This document shows, piece after piece, positions 34,358-43,172 of a DNA stretch of 64,000 nucleotides. Under the pieces are notes generated by a model. That model saw nothing but the letters and a program-made list of their open reading frames with translations. It was not told the DNA's origin and did not search any database. Numbering within the stretch: position 1 is the stretch's first letter; the number at the start of each line of letters is the position of its first letter. Both the position numbers and the translations under genes were made by a program. The DNA comes from Microbacterium allomyrinae (GTDB lineage Bacteria > Actinomycetota > Actinomycetes > Actinomycetales > Microbacteriaceae): NCBI RefSeq assembly GCF_020682705.1, contig NZ_JAGTTN010000002.1, forward strand, positions 186,001 to 250,000, in the 5' to 3' direction.

Positions 34358-35204
34358 CGGGGGATCCTGCCTGGGTTGTGAGGGGCTGTGCGGTGGCGCG
34401 GGGGCTCGTGACATGGTGGCGGCCGCGGGGCAGGACGATGGGGGCGCCGGACACCGGGTCGGAGACGACGAGGGCGTCGAGATCGAACACCTCGCGGATG
34501 AGGTCGGCCGTCATGACCTCGTGCGGCTCGCCACTGGCCACGAGACGGCCGGCGCGGAGGGCGAAGATGTGATCGGCGTAGCGCGCCGCGAGATTCATGT
34601 CGTGCAGCACCATGACGATGGTGGTGCCGCGGTCGCGGTTGAGGTCCGTGAGGAGATCGAGCACTTCGACCTGGTGCGCGACGTCGAGGAATGTGGTCGG
34701 CTCGTCGAGGAGCAGGATGTCGGTCTCCTGTGCAAGCGCCATCGCGATCCACACCCGCTGGCGCTGCCCGCCCGACAGTTCGTCCACCGAGCGATCGGCC
34801 AGCTCGGTGATGCCGGTCGCCTCGAGAGATTGTGCGACCACCTGGTAGTCGCGTTCGCTCCAGCGCGCCAGCAGCTTCTGATGAGGGTGGCGTCCGCGCC
34901 CGACGAGGTCGGCGACCGCGATCCCCTCGGGCGCCACCGGACTCTGTGGCAGGAGGCCGAGCGTGCGCGCGACCTCTTTCGAGGGGCGCCCGTGCAGGGC
35001 TTTGCCGTCGAGGACGACCTGACCTGCGCGCGGGGTGATCAGTCGCGCGAGCGCCCGCAGGAGCGTCGACTTGCCGCAGCCGTTCGCCCCGACGATCGCG
35101 GTGATGCGGCCGGGCGGGATTTGAAGATCCATCCCATCGACGATCGTGCGATCGCCGTAGGCGAGTGTCAGGGACTCCGCCGCGAGGCGGTGCGGATCGG
35201 TCAT
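34341..35204 (-). CDS. Iron-siderophore ABC transporter ATP-binding protein
   Basis: 287 residues, FecE/FepC type. Walker A IVGANGCGKSTLL near 38-50, Q-loop LGLLPQSP, signature VDELSGGQRQRVWIAMAL, Walker B ILLLDEPTTFLD, and H-loop MVLHDMN. The last 25 residues are a low-complexity extension. Its ATG overlaps the stop of the second permease gene (ATGA). Confidence 0.95.
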   Translation of the reverse strand: MTDPHRLAAESLTLAYGDRTIVDGMDLQIPPGRITAIVGANGCGKSTLLRALARLITPRAGQVVLDGKALHGRPSKEVARTLGLLPQSPVAPEGIAVADLVGRGRHPHQKLLARWSERDYQVVAQSLEATGITELADRSVDELSGGQRQRVWIAMALAQETDILLLDEPTTFLDVAHQVEVLDLLTDLNRDRGTTIVMVLHDMNLAARYADHIFALRAGRLVASGEPHEVMTADLIREVFDLDALVVSDPVSGAPIVLPRGRHHVTSPRATAQPLTTQAGSPDGPDR

Positions 35205-36226
35205 AGAGAGCCTCCGGATCGGTTCGTCCTGATGAGGAGGTAGACGAGATAGGGCGCGCCGAGCACGCCGGTGATGACGCCGACCGGATAGCGGGTGTCG
35301 AACGCGAACTGGCCGATCAGATCGGCGACGAGCACCAGCAGCGCGCCGACCAGCCCCGAGGGCAGCAGCAATGATCCGCCGGGACCGACGATGCGTGCCG
35401 CGATCGGCCCCGCCATGAAGGCGACGAAAGCGATCGGCCCGCTCGCGGCCGTGGCGAAGGCGAGCAGCGCGACGGCCGCGACGATCAGGAGCACCCGGGT
35501 ACGCGTGACAGGCACACCGAGGCTGGCGGCGGCGTCATCGCCCAGACGCAGCATGTCGAGGCCGGCGCTCTGCGACAGCAGCACGGGTATGAGCAGAACG
35601 CACGCGATCGCGAGGGGCAGGACGATCTGCCAGGTCGCCCCGTTGAGGCTCCCGGTGAGCCAGCGCATCGCGACCTGCAGATCCCATGTGGCCGCCTTCG
35701 ACAGCGCGTAGGTGATCACACTGTCGAGCATGGCGGCGACACCGATGCCGATGAGGATCAGGCGTGTTCCGGCGAACTGGCCACGGTGGGACAGCAGATA
35801 GATTGCTCCGGCGGTGAGGAGCGCGCCCGCGAGTGCGAGGAACGAGACGGTCGTCTCGTCGAGGGAGAGGATGACGATTCCGATGACGGCAGCAGCACTG
35901 GCGCCGGAGCTGATGCCGATGATGTCGGGGGAGGCCAGCGGATTGCGCAGCATCGTCTGGAATGTGACGCCCGCGATGCCGAACGCGAAGCCGGCGAGAA
36001 GCCCGAGCGTCGCGCGCGGAAGGCGCAGCTCACCCACTGTGAACGATGCTCCGGGCACCGTCTGGCCCAGCAGTACCTGGAGGACTTCCGTCGGCGCGTA
36101 GAACGTCTGACCGATCATGAGGCTCAGCGCGAAGGTGACGACGATCGCGACCACGAGTGCGGTGACGGTGAGCCCGCGGTTGCGCACCCGCCGACGGCGC
36201 CCCGCGACGACGACCTGGATGCTCAC
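35201..36226 (-). CDS. Iron-siderophore ABC transporter permease (second)
   Basis: 341 residues, FecCD family, 9-10 membrane helices. Typical stretches: RLPRATLGLLAGFAFGIAGV, RNPLASPDIIGISSGASAAA, LGDDAAASLGVPV, and GPIAFVAFMAGPIAARIVG. GTG start overlapping the upstream permease stop (GTGA). It pairs with the other permease as a heterodimeric channel. Confidence 0.94.
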   Translation of the reverse strand: MSIQVVVAGRRRRVRNRGLTVTALVVAIVVTFALSLMIGQTFYAPTEVLQVLLGQTVPGASFTVGELRLPRATLGLLAGFAFGIAGVTFQTMLRNPLASPDIIGISSGASAAAVIGIVILSLDETTVSFLALAGALLTAGAIYLLSHRGQFAGTRLILIGIGVAAMLDSVITYALSKAATWDLQVAMRWLTGSLNGATWQIVLPLAIACVLLIPVLLSQSAGLDMLRLGDDAAASLGVPVTRTRVLLIVAAVALLAFATAASGPIAFVAFMAGPIAARIVGPGGSLLLPSGLVGALLVLVADLIGQFAFDTRYPVGVITGVLGAPYLVYLLIRTNRSGGSL

Positions 36227-37269
36227 AGTTCACGCACCTTCTGGCGGCGCACGATCCAGATGAAGAAGGGTGCGCCGATGAACGCCGTCACGATCCCGAC
36301 CTCGATCTCTTCGGGGCGTGCGACGACGCGGCCGATGATATCGGAGGCGACCAGCAATGCAGCTCCGGCGAGGGCGGAGAACGGCAGCAGCCAGCGATGA
36401 TCGGTGCCCACGAGCAGTCGGCAGAGGTGGGGGATGACGAGACCGACGAAAGCGATCGGCCCGGCGACGGCGGTCGCGGCGCCGCAGAGGATCACGGCGC
36501 CGGCGGATGAGATCAGACGGGTGCGGGCAACGTGCTCGCCCAGCCCGGCGGCCAGGTCGTCGCCGAGGGCGAGGGAATTCATCCCGCGTGCGGTGAGCAG
36601 GCAGATGATGGCGCCCACAGCGAGCACCGGGAGAACCGTGGCGATACGGTCCCAGGTGGCTCCGCCGACACCACCGATCTGCCAGAAGCGGAATGTCTCC
36701 ATGATGTCGACCCGGGGGAGCAGGATGGCGCTCACCAGAGACGTGAACGCTGCCGTGGTGGCGGCGCCCGCCAGCGCGAGCTTGAGCGGCGTGGCGCCCC
36801 CGCGCCCCACGGATCCGACCGCGTAGACGAACACCGCGGCGCTGGCGGCGCCGAGGATGGCGAGGCCCATCGTCGCGTAGGGATCGGTCAGCGCGAAGAA
36901 GGCGATCCCGATCACGACGGCGAGCGCCGCGCCGCCGGAGACACCGAGGATGCCGGGGTCGGCGAGTGGATTGCGCGTGACGGCCTGCATCGTCGTGCCT
37001 GCGAGGGCGAGCGCGGCCCCGACGAGGATGGCGAGCACGGTCCGCGGGATGCGGGTGACCACGGCCGCTTCTGCAACGCCATCGATGTCACCGCGGAGGG
37101 CGGTGAGGATCTCTCCGACGCTGACCTCTCGCGCGCCCAGCGCGACCGAGGCGATGCACAGCATCGCGAGCACCAGCGCTGCCGCCGCCAGCCAGCCCAA
37201 CCGCACCGCCGCCGAGCGCCGCAGGGTGGCGGCGTTCGGCAGCGGCGTACGGGTCTCTGAGATAGTCAC
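36223..37269 (-). CDS. Iron-siderophore ABC transporter permease (first)
   Basis: 348 residues, FecCD family. Landmarks: RIPRTVLAILVGAALALAGT, RNPLADPGILGVSGGAALAV, LGDDLAAGLGEHV, and GPIAFVGLVIPHLCRLLVG. The GTG at 37269 (MTISETRTPL) gives family length but has no obvious ribosome site, so the start is less certain than the gene. It follows the binding-protein gene by 85 nt. Confidence 0.92.
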   Translation of the reverse strand: MTISETRTPLPNAATLRRSAAVRLGWLAAAALVLAMLCIASVALGAREVSVGEILTALRGDIDGVAEAAVVTRIPRTVLAILVGAALALAGTTMQAVTRNPLADPGILGVSGGAALAVVIGIAFFALTDPYATMGLAILGAASAAVFVYAVGSVGRGGATPLKLALAGAATTAAFTSLVSAILLPRVDIMETFRFWQIGGVGGATWDRIATVLPVLAVGAIICLLTARGMNSLALGDDLAAGLGEHVARTRLISSAGAVILCGAATAVAGPIAFVGLVIPHLCRLLVGTDHRWLLPFSALAGAALLVASDIIGRVVARPEEIEVGIVTAFIGAPFFIWIVRRQKVREL

Positions 37270-37354
37270 GTGGTGAGGGTTTCGAGGTGTCCGGCGTGCT
37301 CCCGGGTCCGACGAGAGACGGGCCCGGCTTTCGATGGACTCAGGCTTCGAGGGC

Positions 37355-38386
37355 TCAGCCGAGCGCGCCGGCAAGCACGGCGAAGTACTCGTCGATGCCC
37401 CACCCGATCGACAGCGGCGACGGGTTGGCGGAGGCTGCGAGTGGCGTGGAGCTCTCGAGGATCGCGATCCGTCCGTTCGCGATCGCGGGGATCTGCGAGA
37501 GGAGCGGGTCGGACTGGAGCTGGTCGATGATCGCGCCGTCTGCCTCGCCGTAGGTCACGAAGACATCGACGTCCTCGAATCGGTCGGCCTCTTCGGAGCT
37601 GATCGTGAGGTAGAACTCTTCCGTGTCCGCCGACTCCTCCTCGACGACGGCCGGCAGCGGCAGCCCGAGATCGGTGAGGAAGCCGGGCCGCGTGTCGAGG
37701 CTGGTGTAGAAGCCGACCTGGCTGAGGTCGGACGGGTCGATGTACGAGAAGAGCAGCTTCGAATCGGCGAGTTCGGGGTAGTCGGCAAGTGCCGCGTCGA
37801 CCTCGGACTGAAGCTCGTCGATCAGGTCGTCGCCCTCGTCGGCGAGTCCCAGAGCCGCCGAGTTGAGCCGGATCATGTCCTGGTAGGAGGTGCCCCACGC
37901 GAGGTCCGGGTAGGCGACGACGGGGGCGATCTTCGACAGGGTGTCGTAGTCCTCCTGCGTGAGGCCCGAGTAGGCGGCGAGGATCACGTCGGGCTGCGTG
38001 TCTGCGACGGCTTCGAAGTCGATGCCGTCCGTCTCGTCGAACAGCACCGGGGTCTCCGCGCCGAGTTCTTCGAGCTGGTCCTCGACCCACGGCAGCACGC
38101 CGTCGCCGTCGTCGTCGCCCCAGGTGGCTTTGCTCATGCCCACGGGCACGACGCCGAGTGCGAGCGGGACCTCGTGGTTCGCCCATGCCACCGTCGCGAC
38201 GCGCTCGGGCTTCTCCGTGATGGTCGTCTCGCCGTACGCGTGCTCGATCGTGACGGGGAACACATCGCCGTCGCCGGCCTCCGCATCGTCCGACGCCGGC
38301 GCGGTGGTGCCGCTCGCGCAGCCGGTGAGCAGAAGGGCGGACGCCGCGGCGAGGCCGAGGGCGGTGCGGGTGCGTGAACGAAGCAC
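37355..38386 (-). CDS. Iron-siderophore-binding lipoprotein
   Basis: 343 residues, FhuD/FepB-type binding protein anchored outside the membrane. It has a lipoprotein signal with lipobox LLLTGC and modified Cys23. The body has the family openings HAYGETTITEKPERVATVAW and DVILAAYSGL. GTG 38386 is chosen because GGAGAG lies 4 nt before it; a TTG four codons upstream would consume the ribosome site. First gene of the iron operon, about 40 nt downstream of an iron box. Confidence 0.93.
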   Translation of the reverse strand: MLRSRTRTALGLAAASALLLTGCASGTTAPASDDAEAGDGDVFPVTIEHAYGETTITEKPERVATVAWANHEVPLALGVVPVGMSKATWGDDDGDGVLPWVEDQLEELGAETPVLFDETDGIDFEAVADTQPDVILAAYSGLTQEDYDTLSKIAPVVAYPDLAWGTSYQDMIRLNSAALGLADEGDDLIDELQSEVDAALADYPELADSKLLFSYIDPSDLSQVGFYTSLDTRPGFLTDLGLPLPAVVEEESADTEEFYLTISSEEADRFEDVDVFVTYGEADGAIIDQLQSDPLLSQIPAIANGRIAILESSTPLAASANPSPLSIGWGIDEYFAVLAGALG

Positions 38387-38423
38387 GGGACTCTCCAAGT
38401 GTGGGGGATGCCCTGGGGAGGTG

Positions 38424-38442
38424 TTAGGGCAGGCTTACTTTA
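38424..38442 (-). promoter_or_regulatory. Iron box, IdeR/DtxR-type operator
   Basis: TTAGGGCAGGCTTACTTTA matches 14 of 19 positions of the actinobacterial iron-box consensus TTAGGTTAGGCTAACCTAA. It lies 37 nt upstream of the binding-protein start. The expected regulator is an IdeR/DmdR homologue encoded elsewhere, which represses when iron is plentiful. Confidence 0.75.
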
Positions 38443-38490
38443 CCTTGAGGGTCGCGGCCGTGCCAATCGATGACGCTCCGAGATGACGAA

Positions 38491-38521
38491 AGGTCCCGGT
38501 CGCACGGGGCGACCGGGACCT
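38491..38521 (-). terminator. Terminator downstream of bioY
   Basis: A perfect 13-bp stem (AGGTCCCGGTCGC and complement) with a 5-nt loop; on the minus strand it is followed by TTTCGT. It ends bioY 17 nt after its stop and insulates the iron-operon promoter. Confidence 0.8.
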
Positions 38522-38538
38522 CCGAAAGAACGACCTCG

Positions 38539-39213
38539 TCAGACCTTCTTGCTCGCGTCGGCTTTGCGGACGAGCGCCCAGGCTCCGGGAATGATCGCTG
38601 CGGCGACGCCGGCCTTGATGAGTCCGCCGACGATGAACGGCAGCAGTCCGACTTCGAGAAGCGCCGTGAAGGAGTAGTCGAGGCCCATCACGACGTTCAG
38701 GATGAACGCCATGTAAGGGATGCCGAACAGGAACGGCACCACGCTCGCGGCGGCGAAGCCGACGAATGCCAGCGCCGGACGGCGGTCCCATGCGCGCTGG
38801 GCGAACCAGCCAGCCACGAAGGCCGAGAAGATGAAGCCGATCACGAATCCGAAGCTCGGCTTGCCGACGGCTGCGATCGTGCCGGTGAAGCCCGCGAACA
38901 CGGGGAGGCCGGCGAGTCCGACGAGCATGTAGGCGGTGAGGGCGGCCGCGCCGCGCCACGCGCCGAGAGCTGCCCCGACCACGATGACACCGAGGGTCTG
39001 GCCCGTGATGGGAACGGGCCAGAGGGGGATCTCCACCTGAGCCAGCAGCGCCACGACGGCCGCACCGGCGATGACGAGGCCCGCATCGAGAGCGAATGCG
39101 CGGGCTCGTGAGGACGGGCGTGCGATGACGTCGGCGAGCACCCGACGTGCCCCGGTGGACGCGGAGGGAGTGGCGGCGATGGTTGACCTGCGACTCAGCT
39201 TAGAGCCGGGCAC
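38539..39213 (-). CDS. bioY: Biotin transporter substrate-binding subunit BioY
   Basis: 224-residue membrane protein, the biotin-capturing S-component of an ECF transporter; six hydrophobic segments. Conserved openings QVEIPLWPVPITGQTLGV and LVGLAGLPVFAG, and GFIFSAFVAGWFAQR, identify the family. The GTG at 39213 lacks a clear ribosome site, so a start a few codons downstream is possible. No BioM/BioN genes are adjacent; BioY may work alone or with shared ECF energy modules. Biotin import would serve biotin carboxylases such as AccA in this window. Confidence 0.93.
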   Translation of the reverse strand: MPGSKLSRRSTIAATPSASTGARRVLADVIARPSSRARAFALDAGLVIAGAAVVALLAQVEIPLWPVPITGQTLGVIVVGAALGAWRGAAALTAYMLVGLAGLPVFAGFTGTIAAVGKPSFGFVIGFIFSAFVAGWFAQRAWDRRPALAFVGFAAASVVPFLFGIPYMAFILNVVMGLDYSFTALLEVGLLPFIVGGLIKAGVAAAIIPGAWALVRKADASKKV

Positions 39214-39317
39214 GCCCGACTACTTGGATGCAGTCCACCAATGAATCCGGATCCCGCTGTGCAGGTTCCACACCGGCGCCGCGATGACTGTTCGGCTGGC
39301 ACGCAGGCAGCGCAACC

Positions 39318-39323
39318 TATACT
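39318..39323 (+). promoter_or_regulatory. Promoter -10 (TATACT) of the ABC-F gene
   Basis: TATACT 56 nt before the GTG at 39379, in the divergent region next to bioY. No confident -35. Confidence 0.5.
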
Positions 39324-39378
39324 GGGAGGCTGGCCGTTCGGTCAGATCACTTCTCCCTCCAAGGAACGGACGTTCGCT

Positions 39379-40977
39379 GTGCTCGCCGTGCACGACCTCG
39401 AGATTCGCGTGGGCGCCCGCGTGCTCATGTCGGATGTGTCCTTCCGCGTATCCGACGGCGACAAGATCGGACTCGTCGGCCGCAACGGTGCCGGCAAGAC
39501 CACGCTGACGAAGGTCCTCGCCGGCGACCTGCCGCCCGCCGACGGCAAGGTGGAGCGGTGGGGCGAGCTCGGTTATCTTCCGCAGGATCCCCGCGCGGGT
39601 GACCCCGAGATGCTCGCCCGCACGCGCATCCTCGATGCTCGCGGGCTCGGCACGCTGGCGCTCGGCATGCACGAGGCCTCCCTCGCGATGGCGAGCGAGG
39701 ATGAAGCCGTCGCGGCCAAGGCGATGCGCAAGTACGCCAACCTCACCGAGCAGTTCGAAGCTCAGGGCGGATACGCCGCCGAGGCCGAAGCCGCGATCAT
39801 CTCGAACAACCTCTCGCTGCCTGACCGCATCCTCGACCAGCCCCTGAAGACCCTGTCGGGCGGACAGCGTCGCCGCATCGAACTCGCGCGCATCCTATTC
39901 TCCGATGCGCAGACGATGATCCTCGACGAGCCGACCAACCACCTCGACGCCGATAGCGTCGTGTGGTTGCGCGAGTTCCTCAAGGGATACAAGGGCGGCC
40001 TCATCGTCATCAGCCACGACGTCGAACTGGTCGGCGAGACAGTCAACCGGGTGTTCTACCTCGACGCCAACCGTCAGGTCATCGACACCTACAACATGAA
40101 CTGGAAGAACTACCTGCGTCAGCGGGTGGCCGACGAGGAGCGCCGCAAGAAGGAGCGCGCGGGCGTCGAGAAGAAGGCGACGCAGCTGCAACTGCAGGCG
40201 GCGCGCTTCGGCGCGAAGGCGTCGAAGGCCGCGGCAGCCCACCAGATGGTGGCGCGCGCCGAGAAGATGTTGTCGGGCCTCGACGATGTGCGCCAGGACG
40301 AGCGCGTCGCCAAGCTCCGGTTCCCGAAGCCGGCGCCGTGCGGCAAGACGCCGCTCATGGCGTCGGGGCTGTCGAAGTCGTACGGGTCGCTGGAGATCTT
40401 CACCGACGTCGACCTCGCGATCGACCGTGGCTCGAAGGTCGTCATTCTGGGCTTCAACGGCGCGGGAAAGACCACTCTGCTGCGCATCCTCGCCGGCGTC
40501 GACCAGCCCGACACCGGGCAGCTCGAACCAGGGCATGGCCTCAAGATCGGCTACTACGCGCAGGAGCACGAGAACCTCGATGTGAATCGGTCCGTTCTCG
40601 AGAACATGATGTCGGCCGCTCCCGACATCACCGCGACTGAGGCGCGCAAAGTGCTGGGATCGTTCCTGTTCACGGGCGATGATGTGCTGAAGCCCGCAGG
40701 AGTTCTCTCCGGCGGCGAGAAGACGCGCCTCTCGCTCGCGACGCTGGTCGTCTCGAGTGCCAACATGCTGCTTCTCGACGAGCCGACGAACAACCTCGAC
40801 CCGGCATCGCGTGAAGAGATCCTCGGTGCTCTGGCCCACTACGAGGGCGCCGTCGTCCTCGTCTCGCACGATGAAGGCGCCGTGGAGGCGCTCAACCCCG
40901 AACGCGTGCTGATCCTCCCCGACGGCGTCGAAGACATCTGGGGCCGCGACTACGCCGAGCTGATCAGCCTGGCCTGA
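39379..40977 (+). CDS. ABC-F family ATPase
   Basis: 532 residues, two ABC domains and no membrane segment, so a ribosome-associated ABC-F protein rather than a transporter. First domain: Walker A GRNGAGKTTL, signature LSGGQRRRIELARIL, Walker B MILDEPTNHLD. The linker (about 245-300) is long, charged and helical (RVADEERRKKERAGVEKK). Second domain: GFNGAGKTTLL, LSGGEKTRLSLATL, LLLDEPTNNLD. Members act as translation factors or protect ribosomes from antibiotics. GTG 39379 is the start that opens with the family sequence MLAVHDLEIRVG. Confidence 0.92.
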   Translation: MLAVHDLEIRVGARVLMSDVSFRVSDGDKIGLVGRNGAGKTTLTKVLAGDLPPADGKVERWGELGYLPQDPRAGDPEMLARTRILDARGLGTLALGMHEASLAMASEDEAVAAKAMRKYANLTEQFEAQGGYAAEAEAAIISNNLSLPDRILDQPLKTLSGGQRRRIELARILFSDAQTMILDEPTNHLDADSVVWLREFLKGYKGGLIVISHDVELVGETVNRVFYLDANRQVIDTYNMNWKNYLRQRVADEERRKKERAGVEKKATQLQLQAARFGAKASKAAAAHQMVARAEKMLSGLDDVRQDERVAKLRFPKPAPCGKTPLMASGLSKSYGSLEIFTDVDLAIDRGSKVVILGFNGAGKTTLLRILAGVDQPDTGQLEPGHGLKIGYYAQEHENLDVNRSVLENMMSAAPDITATEARKVLGSFLFTGDDVLKPAGVLSGGEKTRLSLATLVVSSANMLLLDEPTNNLDPASREEILGALAHYEGAVVLVSHDEGAVEALNPERVLILPDGVEDIWGRDYAELISLA

Positions 40978-40999
40978 TCGCGCCCGCGCCGCGTTCGCG

Positions 41000-41914
41000 T
41001 CACCGTCCGGCGGCGTCTATCAGCGCGTCTTCGTCCTCGGCATCGCGATCGCGACGACGGCGCGGCGATGCAGATGCAGATGCCCCGGGGAGTGCGGGAT
41101 CCTCTGCCGGCCGCGGCATCGAGTCGTCGCCGTCGTCCTCGGCGTCCTCGCGGCGGTGGCGACGCTCGGTACGGATCACGTAACCGATGAACACGAAGCC
41201 CATCACCGCGAACAGGATCCATTGGATCGCATATGACAGATGAGGCCCCGGGTCTTCGGACGGGCTCTCGAGCGCCTCGGGGGCGGCAGCGGGCGCCGGG
41301 TCCTCCGTCACCATCACGCCGTAGGCGGTCAGCTCGAGGTCCTCGCCCGTCTCAGCGGAGACGGTCGCAGCGATGAGCGGCAGATTGATGGTCGGCACCT
41401 GGCCGTCCGGCGCGGAGCGACCCGATGAGGGCAGCTGCTCGCCCGGACGAAGGCGCACGATCACGCTGACATCGCCCGCCGGCGCCGCCGGAACCGCATC
41501 GGGTTCGGGCTGGTCCTCGCCGGGCCGAACCCAGCCACGATCGACCAGGACGACGCGCCCGTCGTCGAGTCGGAACGGTACCAGCACCTCGAACGCCGAT
41601 GTGCCGCCGTGGGGACGGTTGCGCGCGAGCAGCTGGTCTTCGGGAAGGTACCGGCCCTCGAGAATCACCTGACGCCACTGGTCCGAAGGATTCAGCGCAC
41701 CGCCGACCGGGATGACGTCGGCCAAGGGGACGGCGGGCGCGTCGTAGTTCGCCGCCACGAGGGCGAGCTGCCCGGAGCGCTCCTCGTTGCGCGTGAACTG
41801 CCAGTTCGAGAGGAACGCGCACGCTATGGCGAACACGATGGCGAGGGCGATGTAGATCGACCAGCGTCCGCCGCGGGGGAGATCCTGCATGCTGAGGGCG
41901 CGGCCGGGGCTCAT
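41000..41914 (-). CDS. SURF1-family cytochrome oxidase biogenesis protein
   Basis: 304 residues. Two membrane segments (about 19-39, IYIALAIVFAIACAFLSNWQF, and about 235-255, IQWILFAVMGFVFIGYVI) enclose a large extracytoplasmic domain with the SURF1 stretches WRQVILEGRYLPEDQLLARN and VVLVDRGWVRPG. The C-terminal 45 residues are charged and disordered, longer than usual. SURF1 assists heme A insertion into cytochrome oxidase, consistent with ctaA/ctaB in this window. Its ATG overlaps the preceding stop by 4 nt. Confidence 0.9.
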   Translation of the reverse strand: MSPGRALSMQDLPRGGRWSIYIALAIVFAIACAFLSNWQFTRNEERSGQLALVAANYDAPAVPLADVIPVGGALNPSDQWRQVILEGRYLPEDQLLARNRPHGGTSAFEVLVPFRLDDGRVVLVDRGWVRPGEDQPEPDAVPAAPAGDVSVIVRLRPGEQLPSSGRSAPDGQVPTINLPLIAATVSAETGEDLELTAYGVMVTEDPAPAAAPEALESPSEDPGPHLSYAIQWILFAVMGFVFIGYVIRTERRHRREDAEDDGDDSMPRPAEDPALPGASASASPRRRRDRDAEDEDALIDAAGR

Positions 41915-42141
41915 CGTGGTGCCTCCGCCGGGGAGAGAGCCGTCACCGTGAGCGGAAAGCTGCGCGCCGCGAGGAATTCGCGGAGGTAGTCGCGATGCTC
42001 GTCGCACGCCACCCAGGTCTTCGTCCGCCCCTCGGTGTGGATCCGCGGGTTGCGCCAATCGATCCGCCACGCCGCGGGGGCGCGGCATCCGGCCCGCGAG
42101 CAGGTCGCCGGCGCGACGGGCTCGTCCGCTGTGGTGCTCAT
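41911..42141 (-). CDS. Small Cys/His protein, unknown function
   Basis: 76 residues. A CSRAGCRAPAAWRIDWRNP segment and a later ACDEHRDYLREFL segment provide two pairs of potential metal ligands, so a small zinc site is plausible. It is locked between DUF3099 and SURF1 by ATGA overlaps on both sides, meaning the three are translated together. This neighbour of SURF1 recurs in actinobacteria (from memory); no role is known to me. Confidence 0.8.
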   Translation of the reverse strand: MSTTADEPVAPATCSRAGCRAPAAWRIDWRNPRIHTEGRTKTWVACDEHRDYLREFLAARSFPLTVTALSPAEAPR

Positions 42142-42530
42142 GCGTCGTCGTCCGGGCTCTCGCTCGGGCGCGCGAGCGGCGCAGGCGCCTCGGGGGCCTC
42201 GAGATGCGACTCTTCCAGGCGGATGATGCGCGCATCCGGGACCTGCGGTGCGCTCGGCGTGGCCGGCAGAGCCGGTTCGGGGTCCTCGCGACGATTGCGG
42301 CGAGCCTCCTGGCCGACGTTCGCACTCACCACGGCGATGTAGGGGAGGAAGATCGCCGCGGCGCCGAGAACCCAGGTGTACCAGCCGTACGGCGTGATCA
42401 CGACCATCAGGATGAAGCACAGGACGCGTACGCCCATCATCACGAGATACCGCGTGGAGCGCGCGCCGACATCGTCGCGCGGCGCTCGCGGCAGCGACGT
42501 GGCGGATGGTGCGTGGCTCGAACTCTTCAC
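42138..42530 (-). CDS. DUF3099 family membrane protein
   Basis: 130 residues, two hydrophobic segments at about 30-70 (VMMGVRVLCFILMVVITPYG and WVLGAAAIFLPYIAVVSANV), then an Arg-rich and Pro/Glu-rich cytoplasmic tail. The RYLVMMGVRV...PYGWYTWVLG pattern is the DUF3099 signature. GTG 42530 is chosen: TACGCT on the minus strand (42545-42540) lies 9 nt upstream. The start codon sits inside a palindrome that also follows the upstream gene. Function unknown. Confidence 0.83.
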   Translation of the reverse strand: MKSSSHAPSATSLPRAPRDDVGARSTRYLVMMGVRVLCFILMVVITPYGWYTWVLGAAAIFLPYIAVVSANVGQEARRNRREDPEPALPATPSAPQVPDARIIRLEESHLEAPEAPAPLARPSESPDDDA

Positions 42531-42563
42531 GGTGCTTCCAGCGTACGCCGGAAGCACCGTGAA
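42526..42563. repeat. 38-nt near-perfect palindrome at the DUF3099 start
   Basis: 14-bp perfect arms (TTCACGGTGCTTCC and complement) flank a centre that is itself the palindrome GCGTACGC. It lies 7 nt after the DUF4190 stop, so it can terminate that transcript, and it contains the -10 (TACGCT) and start codon of DUF3099. The core TTCCAGCGTACG recurs at 43204-43215 in the DUF4190 promoter region. Confidence 0.7.
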
Positions 42564-42569
42564 GGAGGG

Positions 42570-43172
42570 TCAGTACTCGTAGTCGAAGCGCGATCCCTGG
42601 CTGGCCGCCCACGCGATGAAGGCGAAGAAGATGATTCCGCCGATGATCCACAGGCCCAGCCCCACGTACCCGGCGATCGTGCCCCCGAGCGCCATGCCGC
42701 GACCCTTCTCGCCGCTGGTCTTCAGCTGATTCAGCGAGATGTGGCCCGTGATGATGCCGCCGATCGAGCCGATGATCGGCAGGAAGCCGATGAATCCGAC
42801 GATCGAGGCGATCAGCGACACGATCGCGAGGACGTTCGTCTTGACCTGGGTTCCGTATCCGTAGGCGGGCGCCGCGCCGTAGCCCTGTGGTGCGCCGTAG
42901 GTCTGTGGTGCGCCATAAGCGGGTGCGGTGCCGTAGGCCGGCGCCGCACCGTAGGCGGGTGCTTCGCCGTAGGCCGGAGGAGGGGTCGGAGCGCCGTATG
43001 CCGGCGGCGGGTATCCGCCCGGAGCAGGCGGCGGGTAGGCGGCGGGCGTGGCAGTCGCCGGCGCACCGGGGTCGGCCGGGGGAGCGGCGGGCGACGCCGG
43101 GGCGGGCGGTACGGGCTGTGTCGGCTGCGCCGACGGGTCCGGCACCGGGGTGTCGGGGGTGTTGTCGCTCAC
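42570..43172 (-). CDS. DUF4190 membrane protein with Pro/Ala/Tyr/Gly-rich N-terminus
   Basis: 200 residues. The first 105 are a disordered Pro/Ala-rich region carrying tandem PAYG units (for example PAYGEAPAYGAAPAYG). The remainder has a DUF4190-type two-helix membrane domain (about 112-135 and 160-190) with the loop SIGGIITGHISLNQLKTSGE. GTG start with AAAGG upstream; -10 TACGCT at 43214-43209. Such proteins are common in actinobacteria and unassigned. Confidence 0.82.
   Translation of the reverse strand: MSDNTPDTPVPDPSAQPTQPVPPAPASPAAPPADPGAPATATPAAYPPPAPGGYPPPAYGAPTPPPAYGEAPAYGAAPAYGTAPAYGAPQTYGAPQGYGAAPAYGYGTQVKTNVLAIVSLIASIVGFIGFLPIIGSIGGIITGHISLNQLKTSGEKGRGMALGGTIAGYVGLGLWIIGGIIFFAFIAWAASQGSRFDYEY

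Noticed and set aside
42850..43030. Repeated units that might be read as a CRISPR array
   Set aside because: They encode PAYG repeats in frame, with no constant spacers and no cas genes in the window.
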